Part shown: positions 15,120-23,322 of the stretch, one piece after another
Position numbering within the stretch: position 1 is the stretch's first letter
Layout of the letters: every line of letters starts with the position of its first letter
Source of the DNA: a virus
IMG/VR virus record: IMGVR_UViG_3300048921_000596
Span: 1-24,732 of that record
Reading direction: 5' to 3' (one strand)
Length of the DNA: 24,732 nt
Notes under the pieces: model-generated
Database searches by the model: none
Told to the model about the DNA's origin: nothing
Seen by the model: the letters and a program-made list of their open reading frames with translations, nothing else
Position numbers and translations under genes: made by a program

Positions 15120-15523
15120 AGCTGACGACCTCCGGCCCCAAACATGATGATCAGCTGCCAAAACTCAGCGCCATAGCGCGTATTGTTCCAGAATCCCGCG
15201 TCAGGATTCAGCGTAGAGCCGGTGTCATAGCTCACGCTGACCTTATCGACCGATTTCGACGCCTGCACGCCGTTGGTTGATCCTCCCGCGCCGCCCACCA
15301 TTGCCGCCTTAGAGTCAGCCAGCCAGAGCGTCATGTAATGAGCAACAAACAGGCCCGCCAGGTAAGGAAACATCTGTTTACCCGTGGTGTTTTCACTCAA
15401 CATGATGTCGGCAAGGTTCAGGCGAAAAGTGATAGGAATGTCGGGAAACTTGTCCGGATCGGCGAACTGAGGAAAAGCGACGCGAAACTGTTCTACCGTG
15501 GGTAGCGTTTCATTCTTCGCCAT
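15116..15523 (-). CDS. Head-tail adaptor, DUF4054
   Basis: A 135-residue protein matching DUF4054. It opens with [14 protein letters not shown], a characteristic start, and carries [20 protein letters not shown] (helix pair) and the end [15 protein letters not shown] (about 110-124). It should bind the portal as a ring and be the first neck component. Position after the major capsid and STY1053-like genes is normal for this phage group. It shares ATGA with the next gene. Confidence 0.88.
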   Translation of the reverse strand: MAKNETLPTVEQFRVAFPQFADPDKFPDIPITFRLNLADIMLSENTTGKQMFPYLAGLFVAHYMTLWLADSKAAMVGGAGGSTNGVQASKSVDKVSVSYDTGSTLNPDAGFWNNTRYGAEFWQLIIMFGAGGRQL

Positions 15524-15524
15524 A

Positions 15525-15851
15525 TTATTTTTCCTTAGCGGCTTTCAGTGTTTCCAGCTCTTTCGTCAGAACTTCCAGCGCTTTATCTTTCGCTGCAATC
15601 TGCTCATTGAGTTCGCCGATGTTTTTTACCTTATCTTCCAACTGTGATTTCAGGCTGTCGATCTCCGCCTGAAGTTCAGTGTCACCGCCAGATTCAACGC
15701 CCCCGGTCTGGTCTGAATGAGCCACTACAAACCAGTGTTTGGCAATATCCGGATCCACCTTGTGGCGCCCTTTCAAAAAAGCGATTTCGCCTTTGGCAGT
15801 GTTCAGGGTAAAGGGCGTATGTACCAGAATTTCTACTTTTTCTTTAGCCAT
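15525..15851 (-). CDS. STY1053-like phage protein with coiled coil
   Basis: A 108-residue protein. Residues 1-50 form a short globular region ([34 protein letters not shown]), and 60-105 a charged coiled coil of Glu, Lys and Leu. It resembles the STY1053 family, which sits after the capsid gene in similar enterobacterial prophages. The role is unknown; a minor head protein is possible. It is expressed with the DUF4054 gene one base away. Confidence 0.75.
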   Translation of the reverse strand: MAKEKVEILVHTPFTLNTAKGEIAFLKGRHKVDPDIAKHWFVVAHSDQTGGVESGGDTELQAEIDSLKSQLEDKVKNIGELNEQIAAKDKALEVLTKELETLKAAKEK

Positions 15852-15866
15852 GATCGGCTCCTGTAA

Positions 15867-15882
15867 AGCCCCTTTCGGGGCT
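15867..15882 (-). terminator. GNRA-loop hairpin after the major capsid gene
   Basis: On minus: AGCCCC, loop GAAA, GGGGCT, followed by TTAC. The stem is strong but only two extra Ts follow, so it is at best a partial terminator or an mRNA-stabilising stem for the highly expressed capsid transcript. Confidence 0.5.
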
Positions 15883-15895
15883 CATTGAGTGGGGA

Positions 15896-16843
15896 TCAGA
15901 TGCCGTCCATATAGGCAAGTGTTTTGCGGTAAACCGGCTCAACAGCACCGAGTTTTCCGTAATAGGTGGTGATCTGGTACAGGCCACGATACTGAATTGG
16001 AATGCTGCGCAATGGCACCATCGGGAAACGAACATATTTCTTGTCGTTGGTGTAAGCCACCATGCGATCAGTTCCACCGACGCCACGACCTTTCAACCAT
16101 TTCACCGCGCGGATGTTCAGCGGCACACCATTTTGGTGATAGGCGATTGTGTTCGTTGTCAGGTAAGTGAGTAATGACTGATTACCCGCAGACGATACGA
16201 TGATTGTTGAAAGGTAGGCATATTGCTCTGGTGGCAAAAGCAGGTCGGTTGGTACTACCGAGTAACCCGAATTACGCCAGGCGTTGGTCAAAAGCGTGTT
16301 GATTGAATCACGGATTTTGTCCGGTGAAGAAGTTGACGCATTCCATGGTTCAACAGCATTGCTGACACTCACGCCATTCAGGTTAGCCAGGCCTTTCACA
16401 TTCAGGCTCTGGTCACCGATGTAGACCTGTTCATCAGCATCCATGTTCCATTTCAGCTGCATGCCTTCATATTTCTGGGTATCAATTGGACGCCCAACCT
16501 GTTCAGCTGCCTGAAGCTCAATAACGGTCCAGCCAAGTTCCATACCCCACAAAGAAAGCGGGTTGCCTTCTTTATTGATATCAACGTTGACGCCAGCGAT
16601 CGCAGTGGAATCTTTGCCTACCCAGTTTTTCCCGTTAGGGTTTGCGCCGGTACCAGCTGCCCCGAAACTGGTATTCGTCCAGCTCGAGATATCATCAGCA
16701 ATAGACACGTCTTCACGCAATTGAATGTCACGGGTCCAGGTGTAACCAACCAGCGGGAGATTAAGAGTCTGATCAAGACGCTCAAGCTCACCAACCAGAA
16801 AGACACCCGTACCATCAATGGTGCGTTGGTCAAAAGTCTGCAT
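15896..16843 (-). CDS. Major capsid protein, DUF2184
   Basis: A 315-residue protein of the DUF2184 capsid family. Diagnostic parts: QTFDQRTIDGTGVFLVGELERLD at the N-terminus (an HK97-like N-arm), WTRDIQLREDVSIADDISSW, WGMELGWTVIELQAAEQVGRPID (about 117-139), and the C-terminal IPIQYRGLYQITTYYGKLGAVEPVYRKT. It should form the HK97-fold shell. No delta domain is visible; scaffolding may come from the DUF2213 protein. An AAGGA site precedes ATG. It is followed by a strong hairpin, as expected for the most expressed gene. Confidence 0.92.
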   Translation of the reverse strand: MQTFDQRTIDGTGVFLVGELERLDQTLNLPLVGYTWTRDIQLREDVSIADDISSWTNTSFGAAGTGANPNGKNWVGKDSTAIAGVNVDINKEGNPLSLWGMELGWTVIELQAAEQVGRPIDTQKYEGMQLKWNMDADEQVYIGDQSLNVKGLANLNGVSVSNAVEPWNASTSSPDKIRDSINTLLTNAWRNSGYSVVPTDLLLPPEQYAYLSTIIVSSAGNQSLLTYLTTNTIAYHQNGVPLNIRAVKWLKGRGVGGTDRMVAYTNDKKYVRFPMVPLRSIPIQYRGLYQITTYYGKLGAVEPVYRKTLAYMDGI

Positions 16844-16852
16844 TTTCGTTCC

Positions 16853-17350
16853 TTAAATCTTATAGGAAATTTCAGCGTTGCCATCGGCATCGCCCGCACC
16901 AGTAAACTGCGCGTTAGGCAGTGCTACCGTCTTGCCGTTGATCGAAGTGGCTGAGAAACCACCCAGCGGCACGTTGATTGATGAGTCCAGGCTCACTACC
17001 ACGTAAACCGTTCCACCTTTGGTGATGGACGTGGCATCTGCGCCGACATTCACGGTCATATAGCCGCGCTTGAGTGCATCGCCGGGAAAGTTTTTATCTG
17101 CGCCAACCTGGCGAACCATGTCAGGCGTAGACGTTGTGGGATACGGACGGACATAAATGCCCTGGAACACAGAGGCCGTATCGCCGTCGCTGAGTGGAAC
17201 AAACAGGCCGTTGACGAACTTGCCCACCAGCCCATAAACGGTGAAAGGATTGGCCGAATTCAAAATTACAGGCTCTACCGTTAAGTCCTGCGGACGTGAG
17301 ATTGAACCGGCGATGCCAACGGGCATCCGGTACAGGTAAGACGTATCCAT
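16853..17350 (-). CDS. Capsid cement/decoration protein
   Basis: A 165-residue beta-rich protein between protease/scaffold and major capsid. It has the N-terminal MPVGIAGSISRPQDLTVEP and a repeated pattern of GDAL-K-RGYMTV and TKGGTVYVVVS, typical of structural cement proteins (Gp24/DUF2190-like). It should bind the shell's outside and stabilise it. Not essential in some phages. The family call is good; exact family name is less certain. Confidence 0.75.
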   Translation of the reverse strand: MDTSYLYRMPVGIAGSISRPQDLTVEPVILNSANPFTVYGLVGKFVNGLFVPLSDGDTASVFQGIYVRPYPTTSTPDMVRQVGADKNFPGDALKRGYMTVNVGADATSITKGGTVYVVVSLDSSINVPLGGFSATSINGKTVALPNAQFTGAGDADGNAEISYKI

Positions 17351-17359
17351 TGGGTTTCC

Positions 17360-18589
17360 TTAGCGCTTAGACCAGAATGCCTGGTTGATTTTGTTCAAAT
17401 CAGCAGGAGAATTAGACGCCTGCTGGCGTGAGTGGTCCGCAGTTCGTGAGGACTGGGTGTTACGATTTTTCGCCAGCTCTGAAACGGCATTGAATGCCAT
17501 TTCAACCTGTGCTTTTGGTAGCTGTTTAATTGCGGCATCACCCACAATCTGACGCACCAGGCCCTGATCGGCTGAGGCCAGCACATGACGTTTAAACGCC
17601 GTGGGCTTCATTGATTGAGTGAGGTCGATACCGGGCATGATGAGCTCTGCACGATAAGCAGAGTCGCCCGTGGCGGTCACTGGCTTCTCTTTATCTTCAT
17701 CGTCTGAGTCACCCGTTTTGCGCTTATCTTCTTCGTCATCGCTGCTGTCGGTGGTTTTACCCTCCAGCTTATCGAGACGCGCAATCAACGCAGCTGCCCA
17801 CGCAGGCACCTGTTCTTCATTGTCACCAGTACGCAATCCGCCCATTTCCGGATCTTTGTCCGGTAGCGGCTTCTGAGGGCTGGTGAAGATATTGAGATTA
17901 ACGCCCTGCGGTAAATCGCCACCTTCATCGCCCGTCATGTTCGACGGCGGCGACTCCAGAAGCTCATTCATGGTGTCTGCATCGCCTGTTTTCACAGCGC
18001 GTTTTAAGCGAGTGAACCAGTTTTGTTTAGTTGCCATCGTGTTTCTGTCTCCAATTGCGCAACGTGATCCGGCCCTGCCATTTGGGACGAGAGCCACATG
18101 GTTTCCGGTGATTTGGTACTGCTTTGCCTTGCCGATGGCAGTTTGCTGATACTCGGCGTCGTAACCGCACGAAACTTCGCGCAGCCCGTTTTCGATGTAG
18201 TCGATCGCCTCTTCGTCCTTAATGATGAGGTCTGCAATCATCAGGTCTGACTGTGAACCTGTACCCCGGCACACGTTTTGAAGGTGACCAACGGCTAACT
18301 CCCGCCAGTTCTCCGGATCGACAAATTTGATATTCCCTTCTTCATCCTCGGGGTGAAGGATGGTTACAGTCATACCCTCGAAGGATGCGAGCGTTTCCGG
18401 GCTGAAAACCTCATCAGCTGTACGCTCTACGACAATTTCCCCGTCTGAATCCGGCTCAAGCTTTGGCAGATCCAGCGCGCTGTAAAGCTGTGAGCCTGTG
18501 CGACCGATCGGGACGTCTTTGCACAGCAACGAACCGTCAGCCAGCCGGTAACGGGTTTCACCCAGGCGGGTATTAAAGAGATATTTCAT
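17360..18589 (-). CDS. DUF2213 prohead protease/scaffold protein
   Basis: A 409-residue protein of the DUF2213 family. Residues 1-170 form the protease-like domain, with TVTILHPEDEEGNI (about 75-88), the LREVSCGYDAEYQ motif (about 136-148) holding Ser and Cys, and a GNHVALVPNGRAGSR end with His163 as candidate catalytic residue. Residues 230-320 are acidic and low-complexity; the last 85 are helical and resemble scaffold. Such proteins cut themselves and scaffold during capsid maturation. It is preceded by an accessory gene and its terminator. The triad cannot be fixed without an alignment. Confidence 0.85.
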   Translation of the reverse strand: MKYLFNTRLGETRYRLADGSLLCKDVPIGRTGSQLYSALDLPKLEPDSDGEIVVERTADEVFSPETLASFEGMTVTILHPEDEEGNIKFVDPENWRELAVGHLQNVCRGTGSQSDLMIADLIIKDEEAIDYIENGLREVSCGYDAEYQQTAIGKAKQYQITGNHVALVPNGRAGSRCAIGDRNTMATKQNWFTRLKRAVKTGDADTMNELLESPPSNMTGDEGGDLPQGVNLNIFTSPQKPLPDKDPEMGGLRTGDNEEQVPAWAAALIARLDKLEGKTTDSSDDEEDKRKTGDSDDEDKEKPVTATGDSAYRAELIMPGIDLTQSMKPTAFKRHVLASADQGLVRQIVGDAAIKQLPKAQVEMAFNAVSELAKNRNTQSSRTADHSRQQASNSPADLNKINQAFWSKR

Positions 18590-18613
18590 TGGTCACCTGC
18601 TGATTTCAGGCAT

Positions 18614-18634
18614 AAAAAAAGCCGCGTTAGCGGC
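18614..18634 (-). terminator. Intrinsic terminator of the accessory gene upstream of DUF2213
   Basis: On minus: GCCGC, loop TAAC, GCGGC, then seven Ts. It follows the unknown gene's stop by 19 bases and lies 25 bases before the DUF2213 start, so it cuts the late operon unless bypassed. Confidence 0.85.
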
Positions 18635-18652
18635 CTTTTCTTCTGAAGTTAT

Positions 18653-19063
18653 TTAAATCGAAGCATTCAATTGTTCCGCATGTTTAAGTGCTCTTATGCA
18701 AGCTTCTACGTTTTCCCTAGCATCGCGCACTATACGGACATCTTTATTAGGGTTATTTCCTCTCCCCCCCCAATCGGGATGCGTAACTTTATCGAGACGC
18801 TTTTCAGCTTGTTCTAAATTCTTTCTTGCGAGCTCTACATCACTCACTCTCTTGAACCAATCAGAATAATGTTCAAGTGCATTAATGGGATCATCCAAAA
18901 AAATCTCTACATCGATTTTCTTAGTTTTAGTGGTGGGTACTTCATAACTCATCCAGTGGACAGAACTCTTCGGCTTTAACTTCCAATGAACAATCCAGTT
19001 TCCAAAAATATTAAATTTTTCGTGGGTGTACTCAAATCCATTTTTTTCATGCACTTTTGCCAT
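18653..19063 (-). CDS. Unknown accessory (moron) protein with C-terminal coiled coil
   Basis: A 136-residue protein, more AT-rich than its neighbours, between head morphogenesis and protease genes. Residues 10-55 have aromatic-rich beta segments (FNIFGNWIVHWKLK, SVHWMSYEVP); 75-100 and 112-134 are charged helices (ELARKNLEQAEKRLDKV, ARENVEACIRALKHAEQ) that could pair as a coiled coil. There is one cysteine and no signal peptide or TM span. No family was recognised. The ribosome-binding site is weak. It has its own terminator and an upstream dyad, so it is probably transcribed on its own from the prophage. Not a known head part. Confidence 0.65.
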   Translation of the reverse strand: MAKVHEKNGFEYTHEKFNIFGNWIVHWKLKPKSSVHWMSYEVPTTKTKKIDVEIFLDDPINALEHYSDWFKRVSDVELARKNLEQAEKRLDKVTHPDWGGRGNNPNKDVRIVRDARENVEACIRALKHAEQLNASI

Positions 19064-19068
19064 TGAAT

Positions 19069-19098
19069 CATGTCCGTCATATCAAATTGGATGACATG
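19069..19098. promoter_or_regulatory. Dyad-rich AT-rich region upstream of the accessory gene
   Basis: CATGTC at 19069-19074 and GACATG at 19093-19098 form an inverted repeat, with GTCAT/ATGAC partly nested inside. AT-rich sequence lies to its right up to the previous gene's stop. It could be an operator with a weak promoter for the 136-residue gene; no good -35/-10 pair was found. Confidence 0.3.
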
Positions 19099-19102
19099 AT
19101 AA

Positions 19103-19864
19103 TTAAATTTTATTTGATAAAACAACCTCACAGTAACAACGACAGTTAGGCAGTGCGCCAGCATGGCCTGTTAAACCGTCCAGCGTTGGCGGTCTATCCC
19201 AGCTGACAAACTTGCCTTCCATCTCAGCATGTGAATGACGCACATCGCCATCTTCGGCGGTGCGCCAAATGTAGCCGGTAGAGCCCAGAGCAAGAGAGCG
19301 AGCCTGTGTCAGCGCTGTGGATGCACGGCCAATCTCGGTACGCGCAATCAGTCGCGCGCGCGATGCTGCGACATCTCCTGATGCTGCTATTTCCTTCGCA
19401 AAGGGCTCAGCACGCCCACCAGCTACAACCGCCTCAATCGCCTTGTTCTGGATGTCATAGATGCGGTCTGCTGCTTCGAGCGGTAGCGATTTGATGTACT
19501 TTACCTGCTCGGCGACGATGCTTTGCATCACCTGGCCGATCGGCGTGTTCTGGACGATATGGCGCAACTCAGCGCTGATGTACTGGCTGTGTTGACGCCA
19601 CTCCTTATCGTTCTGGCGGGCGACTTCCAGCGCAAAGTCTTTGGCTACGCGGTTCGCCCAGCCGTCGATGATATCGCTGTATTTTTCCAGCGCATCGATG
19701 ATTTCCAGAACACTGTCATTTGAACCATCGTAGCGGCCATTTACTATGTCGCCCACGGCTCGCGCTATCTTGCGTAGGCTCGTTTGATACCGGGTCTCCG
19801 CCGCCTTTGAGCGGTTTCGTGTCGTCAATCTCTCCGATGCCTGGCGGGTCTTCTTCTTCGGCAT
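19103..19864 (-). CDS. Head morphogenesis protein, Mu F/SPP1 gp7-like
   Basis: A 253-residue minor head protein from the ATG at 19864 (GAGG upstream); an earlier in-frame ATG lacks such a site. The C-terminal half is the Mu F/SPP1 gp7 domain: LIARTEIGRASTALTQARSLA, then IWRTAEDGDVRHSHAEMEGK with the D-x-x-V-R-x-x-H motif, and a NCRCYCEVV end. It is thought to help DNA ejection and join the portal interior. The first 50 residues are read from bases that also encode the end of portal in another frame (149-base overlap), which is long for such a pair. Confidence 0.87.
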   Translation of the reverse strand: MPKKKTRQASERLTTRNRSKAAETRYQTSLRKIARAVGDIVNGRYDGSNDSVLEIIDALEKYSDIIDGWANRVAKDFALEVARQNDKEWRQHSQYISAELRHIVQNTPIGQVMQSIVAEQVKYIKSLPLEAADRIYDIQNKAIEAVVAGGRAEPFAKEIAASGDVAASRARLIARTEIGRASTALTQARSLALGSTGYIWRTAEDGDVRHSHAEMEGKFVSWDRPPTLDGLTGHAGALPNCRCYCEVVLSNKI

Positions 19865-21185
19865 CAGCAATATCCTCGTCGGTAATTGATGCACCAATGC
19901 CGGTGACATCAGATGCTTCGCGCAGGTCGGTCATTGCCGCCCTTTTGGTCATCAGGCCATCGTTATATGCCGTACTGATAGCATTCACGGTATTCACCGC
20001 CACCGTCGAGCGGTCAACGTCCGACATCTGCCAGAGCGGGTTAAACTCAAACGTAAAGTCATCAGGCAACGGCTTGCCCAACTCAGAGCGATACATAACG
20101 TCGAACAGCTTACGCAGCGGCTGACGCAACCGGCGTTCCTGCTGGGTACCGATGGTGTCGTAATAGTTTGACAGGTCAGCATCGCCGGTAGAGAACCCCT
20201 TAGGCGACTGACCAAAGAGACGCACCAGCGGGATCCCCGTCGCGCCGCTTATCTGTTCAGCGAACTGGCTGATCACGTCATCGAGGCCAGCAAAAGAATA
20301 CTGGTGAGTCTCGAAGACATCTTTACCATCCATGAGGGTCATGCCCTCATTGCTCTGATACATGCGTATGAGATCCAAATTTTTCAGCAGATTTTCGTAC
20401 GCCTTACCACCCAACCCAATAATTTCTCTAAGTTTATCAACCTTATATGTCCTTAAATGGGCTTTATAGACAAGCTGCGCCGCGCCCATGGTTGCACTAT
20501 CAAATGCTGTCAGGCGGTCCCAGATGCGTTCGATGATGGACATGCCCCACTCGTTTTCGGTCTGGGCCTGCTGATAAGGCAGTGTTACGCCATCGAAGCG
20601 GATAAGGCGGCTGTGATGAATGCTCCAGGCGGGGATGCCTGTTGCCGTAGTCACTACGTCGTATCGCTCAGGCTTCCCGAGATTCGGCCCCATATCCCTG
20701 ATACGACGCTGCAGGTTGGGGTTAATCATCCAGCGGTCGAGCGGCAGAATCCCTTTGAACTTGCCTTCACCGATGGTCTCCAGACGAAGAGGGGTAAACG
20801 GTGCCTGCCCCTCGATCATGATGAAACCGACCGCACCGCCATAGAGGCGCGACCACTTGATCGTGTCGTTGAGGCGGTCCCACAGTTCCAGCTCATCAAA
20901 CAGTGACTCGATTACGCCGCGATCATTCGGGTCAATCTCTGAGGTGATGCGGATGCCCTTGCGGGTCATGTCGTCCGCCACGGCATCCACGGCAGAGCCA
21001 ATGATGGCCGATGAGCGGTAGGCCCATTCAATCTGTAGTCGGTTGCGGCTGGTGAAATTTGCCCGGTATGACGATGCTGCGTGCTGGTTCTGCTGCTGCA
21101 TACCAACGCGAGCCATAAAGTTGTCGTAACTGTCCGCCGTAGCCTGGGGAGTACGCGCGGCGCTGCTGTTTTGTTTACGTGCCAT
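19716..21185 (-). CDS. Portal protein, DUF1073
   Basis: A 489-residue portal of the DUF1073 type. Diagnostic parts: Y-R-x-N-F-T-S-R-N-R-L-Q-I-E-W-A-Y-R-S-S-A-I at about 42-63, VDAVADDMTRKGIRI, WSRLYGGAVGFIMIEGQ (about 109-125) and LVRLFGQSPKGFSTGDADLSNYYD (about 318-341). It forms the dodecameric ring at one capsid vertex for packaging and exit of DNA. The C-terminal 50 residues are acidic and then basic, probably flexible, and overlap the next gene. Homologues are often named after Acb1, an anti-CBASS protein, but this is a full portal. Confidence 0.9.
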   Translation of the reverse strand: MARKQNSSAARTPQATADSYDNFMARVGMQQQNQHAASSYRANFTSRNRLQIEWAYRSSAIIGSAVDAVADDMTRKGIRITSEIDPNDRGVIESLFDELELWDRLNDTIKWSRLYGGAVGFIMIEGQAPFTPLRLETIGEGKFKGILPLDRWMINPNLQRRIRDMGPNLGKPERYDVVTTATGIPAWSIHHSRLIRFDGVTLPYQQAQTENEWGMSIIERIWDRLTAFDSATMGAAQLVYKAHLRTYKVDKLREIIGLGGKAYENLLKNLDLIRMYQSNEGMTLMDGKDVFETHQYSFAGLDDVISQFAEQISGATGIPLVRLFGQSPKGFSTGDADLSNYYDTIGTQQERRLRQPLRKLFDVMYRSELGKPLPDDFTFEFNPLWQMSDVDRSTVAVNTVNAISTAYNDGLMTKRAAMTDLREASDVTGIGASITDEDIADAEEEDPPGIGEIDDTKPLKGGGDPVSNEPTQDSASRGRHSKWPLRWFK

Positions 21186-21195
21186 CGTTTCCTCG

Positions 21196-22806
21196 TTACA
21201 GGCGCATCCAGATGTCCAGATCGCTGTTCATTGGCGCATAGTTGATCATCGCTGAGTCAGCCAGGTTAGGCGATTTGGTACCGTCAGGCTGTTTGTCCAC
21301 GACGATTTTTCCCACGCCGTTTATTGAGTAGGTCGGCTGAGATAATTCGATTACCAGTTTGTCTTTGTTCGGCATGGCGCTACTGATCGATATGATTTCA
21401 TCGGGGTTATAGGCCATTCCCTCTTTAACGGCGCGGTATGTGTTCTGAAAGAGTTTGCGTAGATACCACCAGCTCTGGGCTTTGGCGTTGGCAAAGAAAT
21501 CCTTATTCAGTCTGGCCTGTTGGCCGTTGTCGCCGCGCACCGCCTCATCATCCGGATCGAACACGCCACCGCTGCCACGAAACGGCGTGGCCAGTATCAT
21601 CGGCCGGCGAGCCACTTTGCGCAGTTCGTTGATGGCACGCGCATCACCGCGCACGCCCGCGCCTAAACCGTCCTCGTCAAACCGGAACTCCTCGAGCCGA
21701 TCCTCTTCGCAGTAACCAAAGACTTTCTCTACCGATCCGTAAATGTCGCTGCCTACGCCAGACCACTCACGAATGTTCTCTAACAGGAAACCATGGCGCG
21801 AAGAGAAGGCGTTTTTATCCCGGCCCTCGTCAGCCACATCCATGGCGCCCAGGCGCTTGCCTGTGGGCTGGATGCCCAGATGGATATGCGCATCGATAGC
21901 AGCCTGCACCCATTCGCTCGGGATCAGCACGCCTTCAGCCGATGCGGCATAGTTGAGGTCCAGTTCCTGAGCAACGACAACCGGGTTATCGATCTTCTCG
22001 CACTCCTTGCGGTACCACTCGTCATCTTTGCGCGGGTCGCTGCGCCAGTGAAAGGTGAAGACAGGAATGCGCCCGCCGTGACGCTTTTGCGCGAACGGGT
22101 TAGCCATGCCGTTAACCGATGAGAGGTCGATACGGCAACGTGTGGTTTGTGACAGAGAGGCTTCAATCAGCATGGGACGCATCAGGAACGCAGCTTCATC
22201 CACGAAATAAAGCGTGGTACGGTCACCACGTCCGATGTTGTCGCCCGCCTCGCCCTTGAGCACTGCGCCGGTAGTCGGGAACTCAACACGCATATAGGGC
22301 GCGTGCTTCTTCGCGCTCCAGTCGCCGCGAAACTCAACGGGCAGCATTTCGACAAACTTACGGGCCTTCCAGAAAAGCGCCTTTGGGTCGCCGGTACTGT
22401 CCACGTATTCCTCTTTGCGCGAACCGAAGCCGATCACCATTTCTTTATTGAAGAGGCACATGGAGCAGGCAAGGCCGATTGAGGTCCAGCTCAGGCCCAT
22501 TTCGCGGCTTTTCTCGGTGATGCCGTTTTCGTGTTTGCCGCGGCGGTCCATAATCCAGTGAATCCACTCTTCCTGTTTGGGGAACAGCAGGAACGGGATG
22601 GACACAGGTAGTCCGTAATCAAGATTTCGCGGGTCTGTAGTAATGCCCCAGTCGATAATGAACTGGGCAGGATTATCGCGGTAGAACGCTTTCAGCGCTG
22701 GCAGCACCTCTGGATTAGCTCGGATCCGCTGTAGCCTTTCCATCCGCCATTCAAACACCTGCGTATAATCAGGGTTCTTGAAATCGAACGGGAATGGGAT
22801 TGGCAT
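21196..22806 (-). CDS. Terminase large subunit
   Basis: A 536-residue DNA-packaging motor. The start at 22806 (MPIPF) has AGGA 7 bases upstream; a longer frame exists but lacks this site. ATPase: Walker A-like KSREMGLSW at about 99-107 and Walker B YFVDEAAF at about 200-207. Nuclease: [10 protein letters not shown] (about 321-330) and the FDEDGLGAG motif (about 376-384), the RNase H-like acidic centre. It works with the small subunit (23323-23796), from which it is separated by a HEAT-repeat gene on the other strand and a gene-free spacer. That split is unusual. Confidence 0.95.
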   Translation of the reverse strand: MPIPFPFDFKNPDYTQVFEWRMERLQRIRANPEVLPALKAFYRDNPAQFIIDWGITTDPRNLDYGLPVSIPFLLFPKQEEWIHWIMDRRGKHENGITEKSREMGLSWTSIGLACSMCLFNKEMVIGFGSRKEEYVDSTGDPKALFWKARKFVEMLPVEFRGDWSAKKHAPYMRVEFPTTGAVLKGEAGDNIGRGDRTTLYFVDEAAFLMRPMLIEASLSQTTRCRIDLSSVNGMANPFAQKRHGGRIPVFTFHWRSDPRKDDEWYRKECEKIDNPVVVAQELDLNYAASAEGVLIPSEWVQAAIDAHIHLGIQPTGKRLGAMDVADEGRDKNAFSSRHGFLLENIREWSGVGSDIYGSVEKVFGYCEEDRLEEFRFDEDGLGAGVRGDARAINELRKVARRPMILATPFRGSGGVFDPDDEAVRGDNGQQARLNKDFFANAKAQSWWYLRKLFQNTYRAVKEGMAYNPDEIISISSAMPNKDKLVIELSQPTYSINGVGKIVVDKQPDGTKSPNLADSAMINYAPMNSDLDIWMRL

Positions 22807-22853
22807 AAATAATCCTGATATAACTAATAGGCTCAAACATCTGGAGAGGTAAA

Positions 22854-23057
22854 ATGGAAAAAAGAATTGAGAACAGGTTAATGCAAATGACCTATGATAG
22901 TTCTGCTCAGGTTAGGGCCGCTGCCGCAACTGCTTTTGGTGAAGGTGGTTATAAAACATATGAAATAACTGACAGACTCCTTCAATTGTCCGATGATAGC
23001 TCAGCCGAAGTAAGATCAGCAGCAGCTATAGCTTTAGCCCGCATAGGTAAAAAATGA
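22854..23057 (+). CDS. Small two-HEAT-repeat protein
   Basis: A 67-residue protein on the strand opposite to the terminase genes. GGAGAGG precedes its ATG at good spacing. Two 33-residue repeats are plain: [22 protein letters not shown] (about 8-29) and [25 protein letters not shown] (about 41-65), with the D-S-S-A-x-V-R-x-AAA pattern of PBS-lyase-type HEAT repeats. Such repeats make helical hairpins that bind proteins or nucleic acid; two are few for a stable solenoid, so it may oligomerise or act as an adaptor. Its own terminator follows. No similar role in packaging is known to me. Probably a lysogeny-expressed moron. Confidence 0.75.
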   Translation: MEKRIENRLMQMTYDSSAQVRAAAATAFGEGGYKTYEITDRLLQLSDDSSAEVRSAAAIALARIGKK

Positions 23058-23064
23058 TTTAAGT

Positions 23065-23088
23065 AAGCTGGCTTTCGAGCCAGCTTTT
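23065..23088 (+). terminator. UUCG-loop terminator of the HEAT-repeat gene
   Basis: AAGCTGGCT, loop TTCG, AGCCAGCTT: a 9-bp perfect stem with a UUCG tetraloop and a TT after it, 8 bases beyond the stop. It works on plus; on minus there is no T-run, so late transcription is less affected. Confidence 0.85.
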
Positions 23089-23322
23089 AATCCTCAACGC
23101 AATAATCTACAAATCTCAATTAATTTCCCAGAATCCCCCCTATTTAACATAAGAGATCTTACCCGCCCTGGCGAAACAGCACTCACGCGCATTTTTCTGC
23201 CAAAGGCGTATTTCATGATGAATTCATTAGGGAAAAGCTGAAAACGGACTGCATAAACGATGCATAAAAGCGCCCCGAAAATGCATAGCCCGAAAAGGTA
23301 ATGAAACTACTATTTCCAGCAG
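23089..23322. other. Repeat-bearing spacer between terminase small and HEAT genes
   Basis: No convincing gene is seen. A 40-codon minus-strand frame at 23094-23216 has no ribosome-binding site. The part next to terminase small (23251-23296) holds GCATAAA at 23251-23257 and 23262-23268 (11 bp apart), ATGCATA at 23260-23266 and 23281-23287 (21 bp apart), and CCCGAAAA at about 23274-23281 and 23289-23296. Repeats in helical phase beside the small terminase gene suit a packaging-initiation (pac/cos) or regulatory site, not proven. Confidence 0.4.

Noticed and set aside
20457-20906. 149-codon plus-strand frame inside the portal gene
   Set aside because: Antisense to conserved portal motifs, no ribosome-binding site and no domain.
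22807-22836. Longer terminase large start (ten extra residues)
   Set aside because: The extension is hydrophobic, unlike the family, and the AGGA site serves the ATG at 22806.
23094-23216. 40-codon minus-strand frame in the terminase spacer (starts MKYAFGRKMRV)
   Set aside because: Start lacks a ribosome-binding site and no family could be named; kept only as a remark in the spacer entry. Conservation could change this view.
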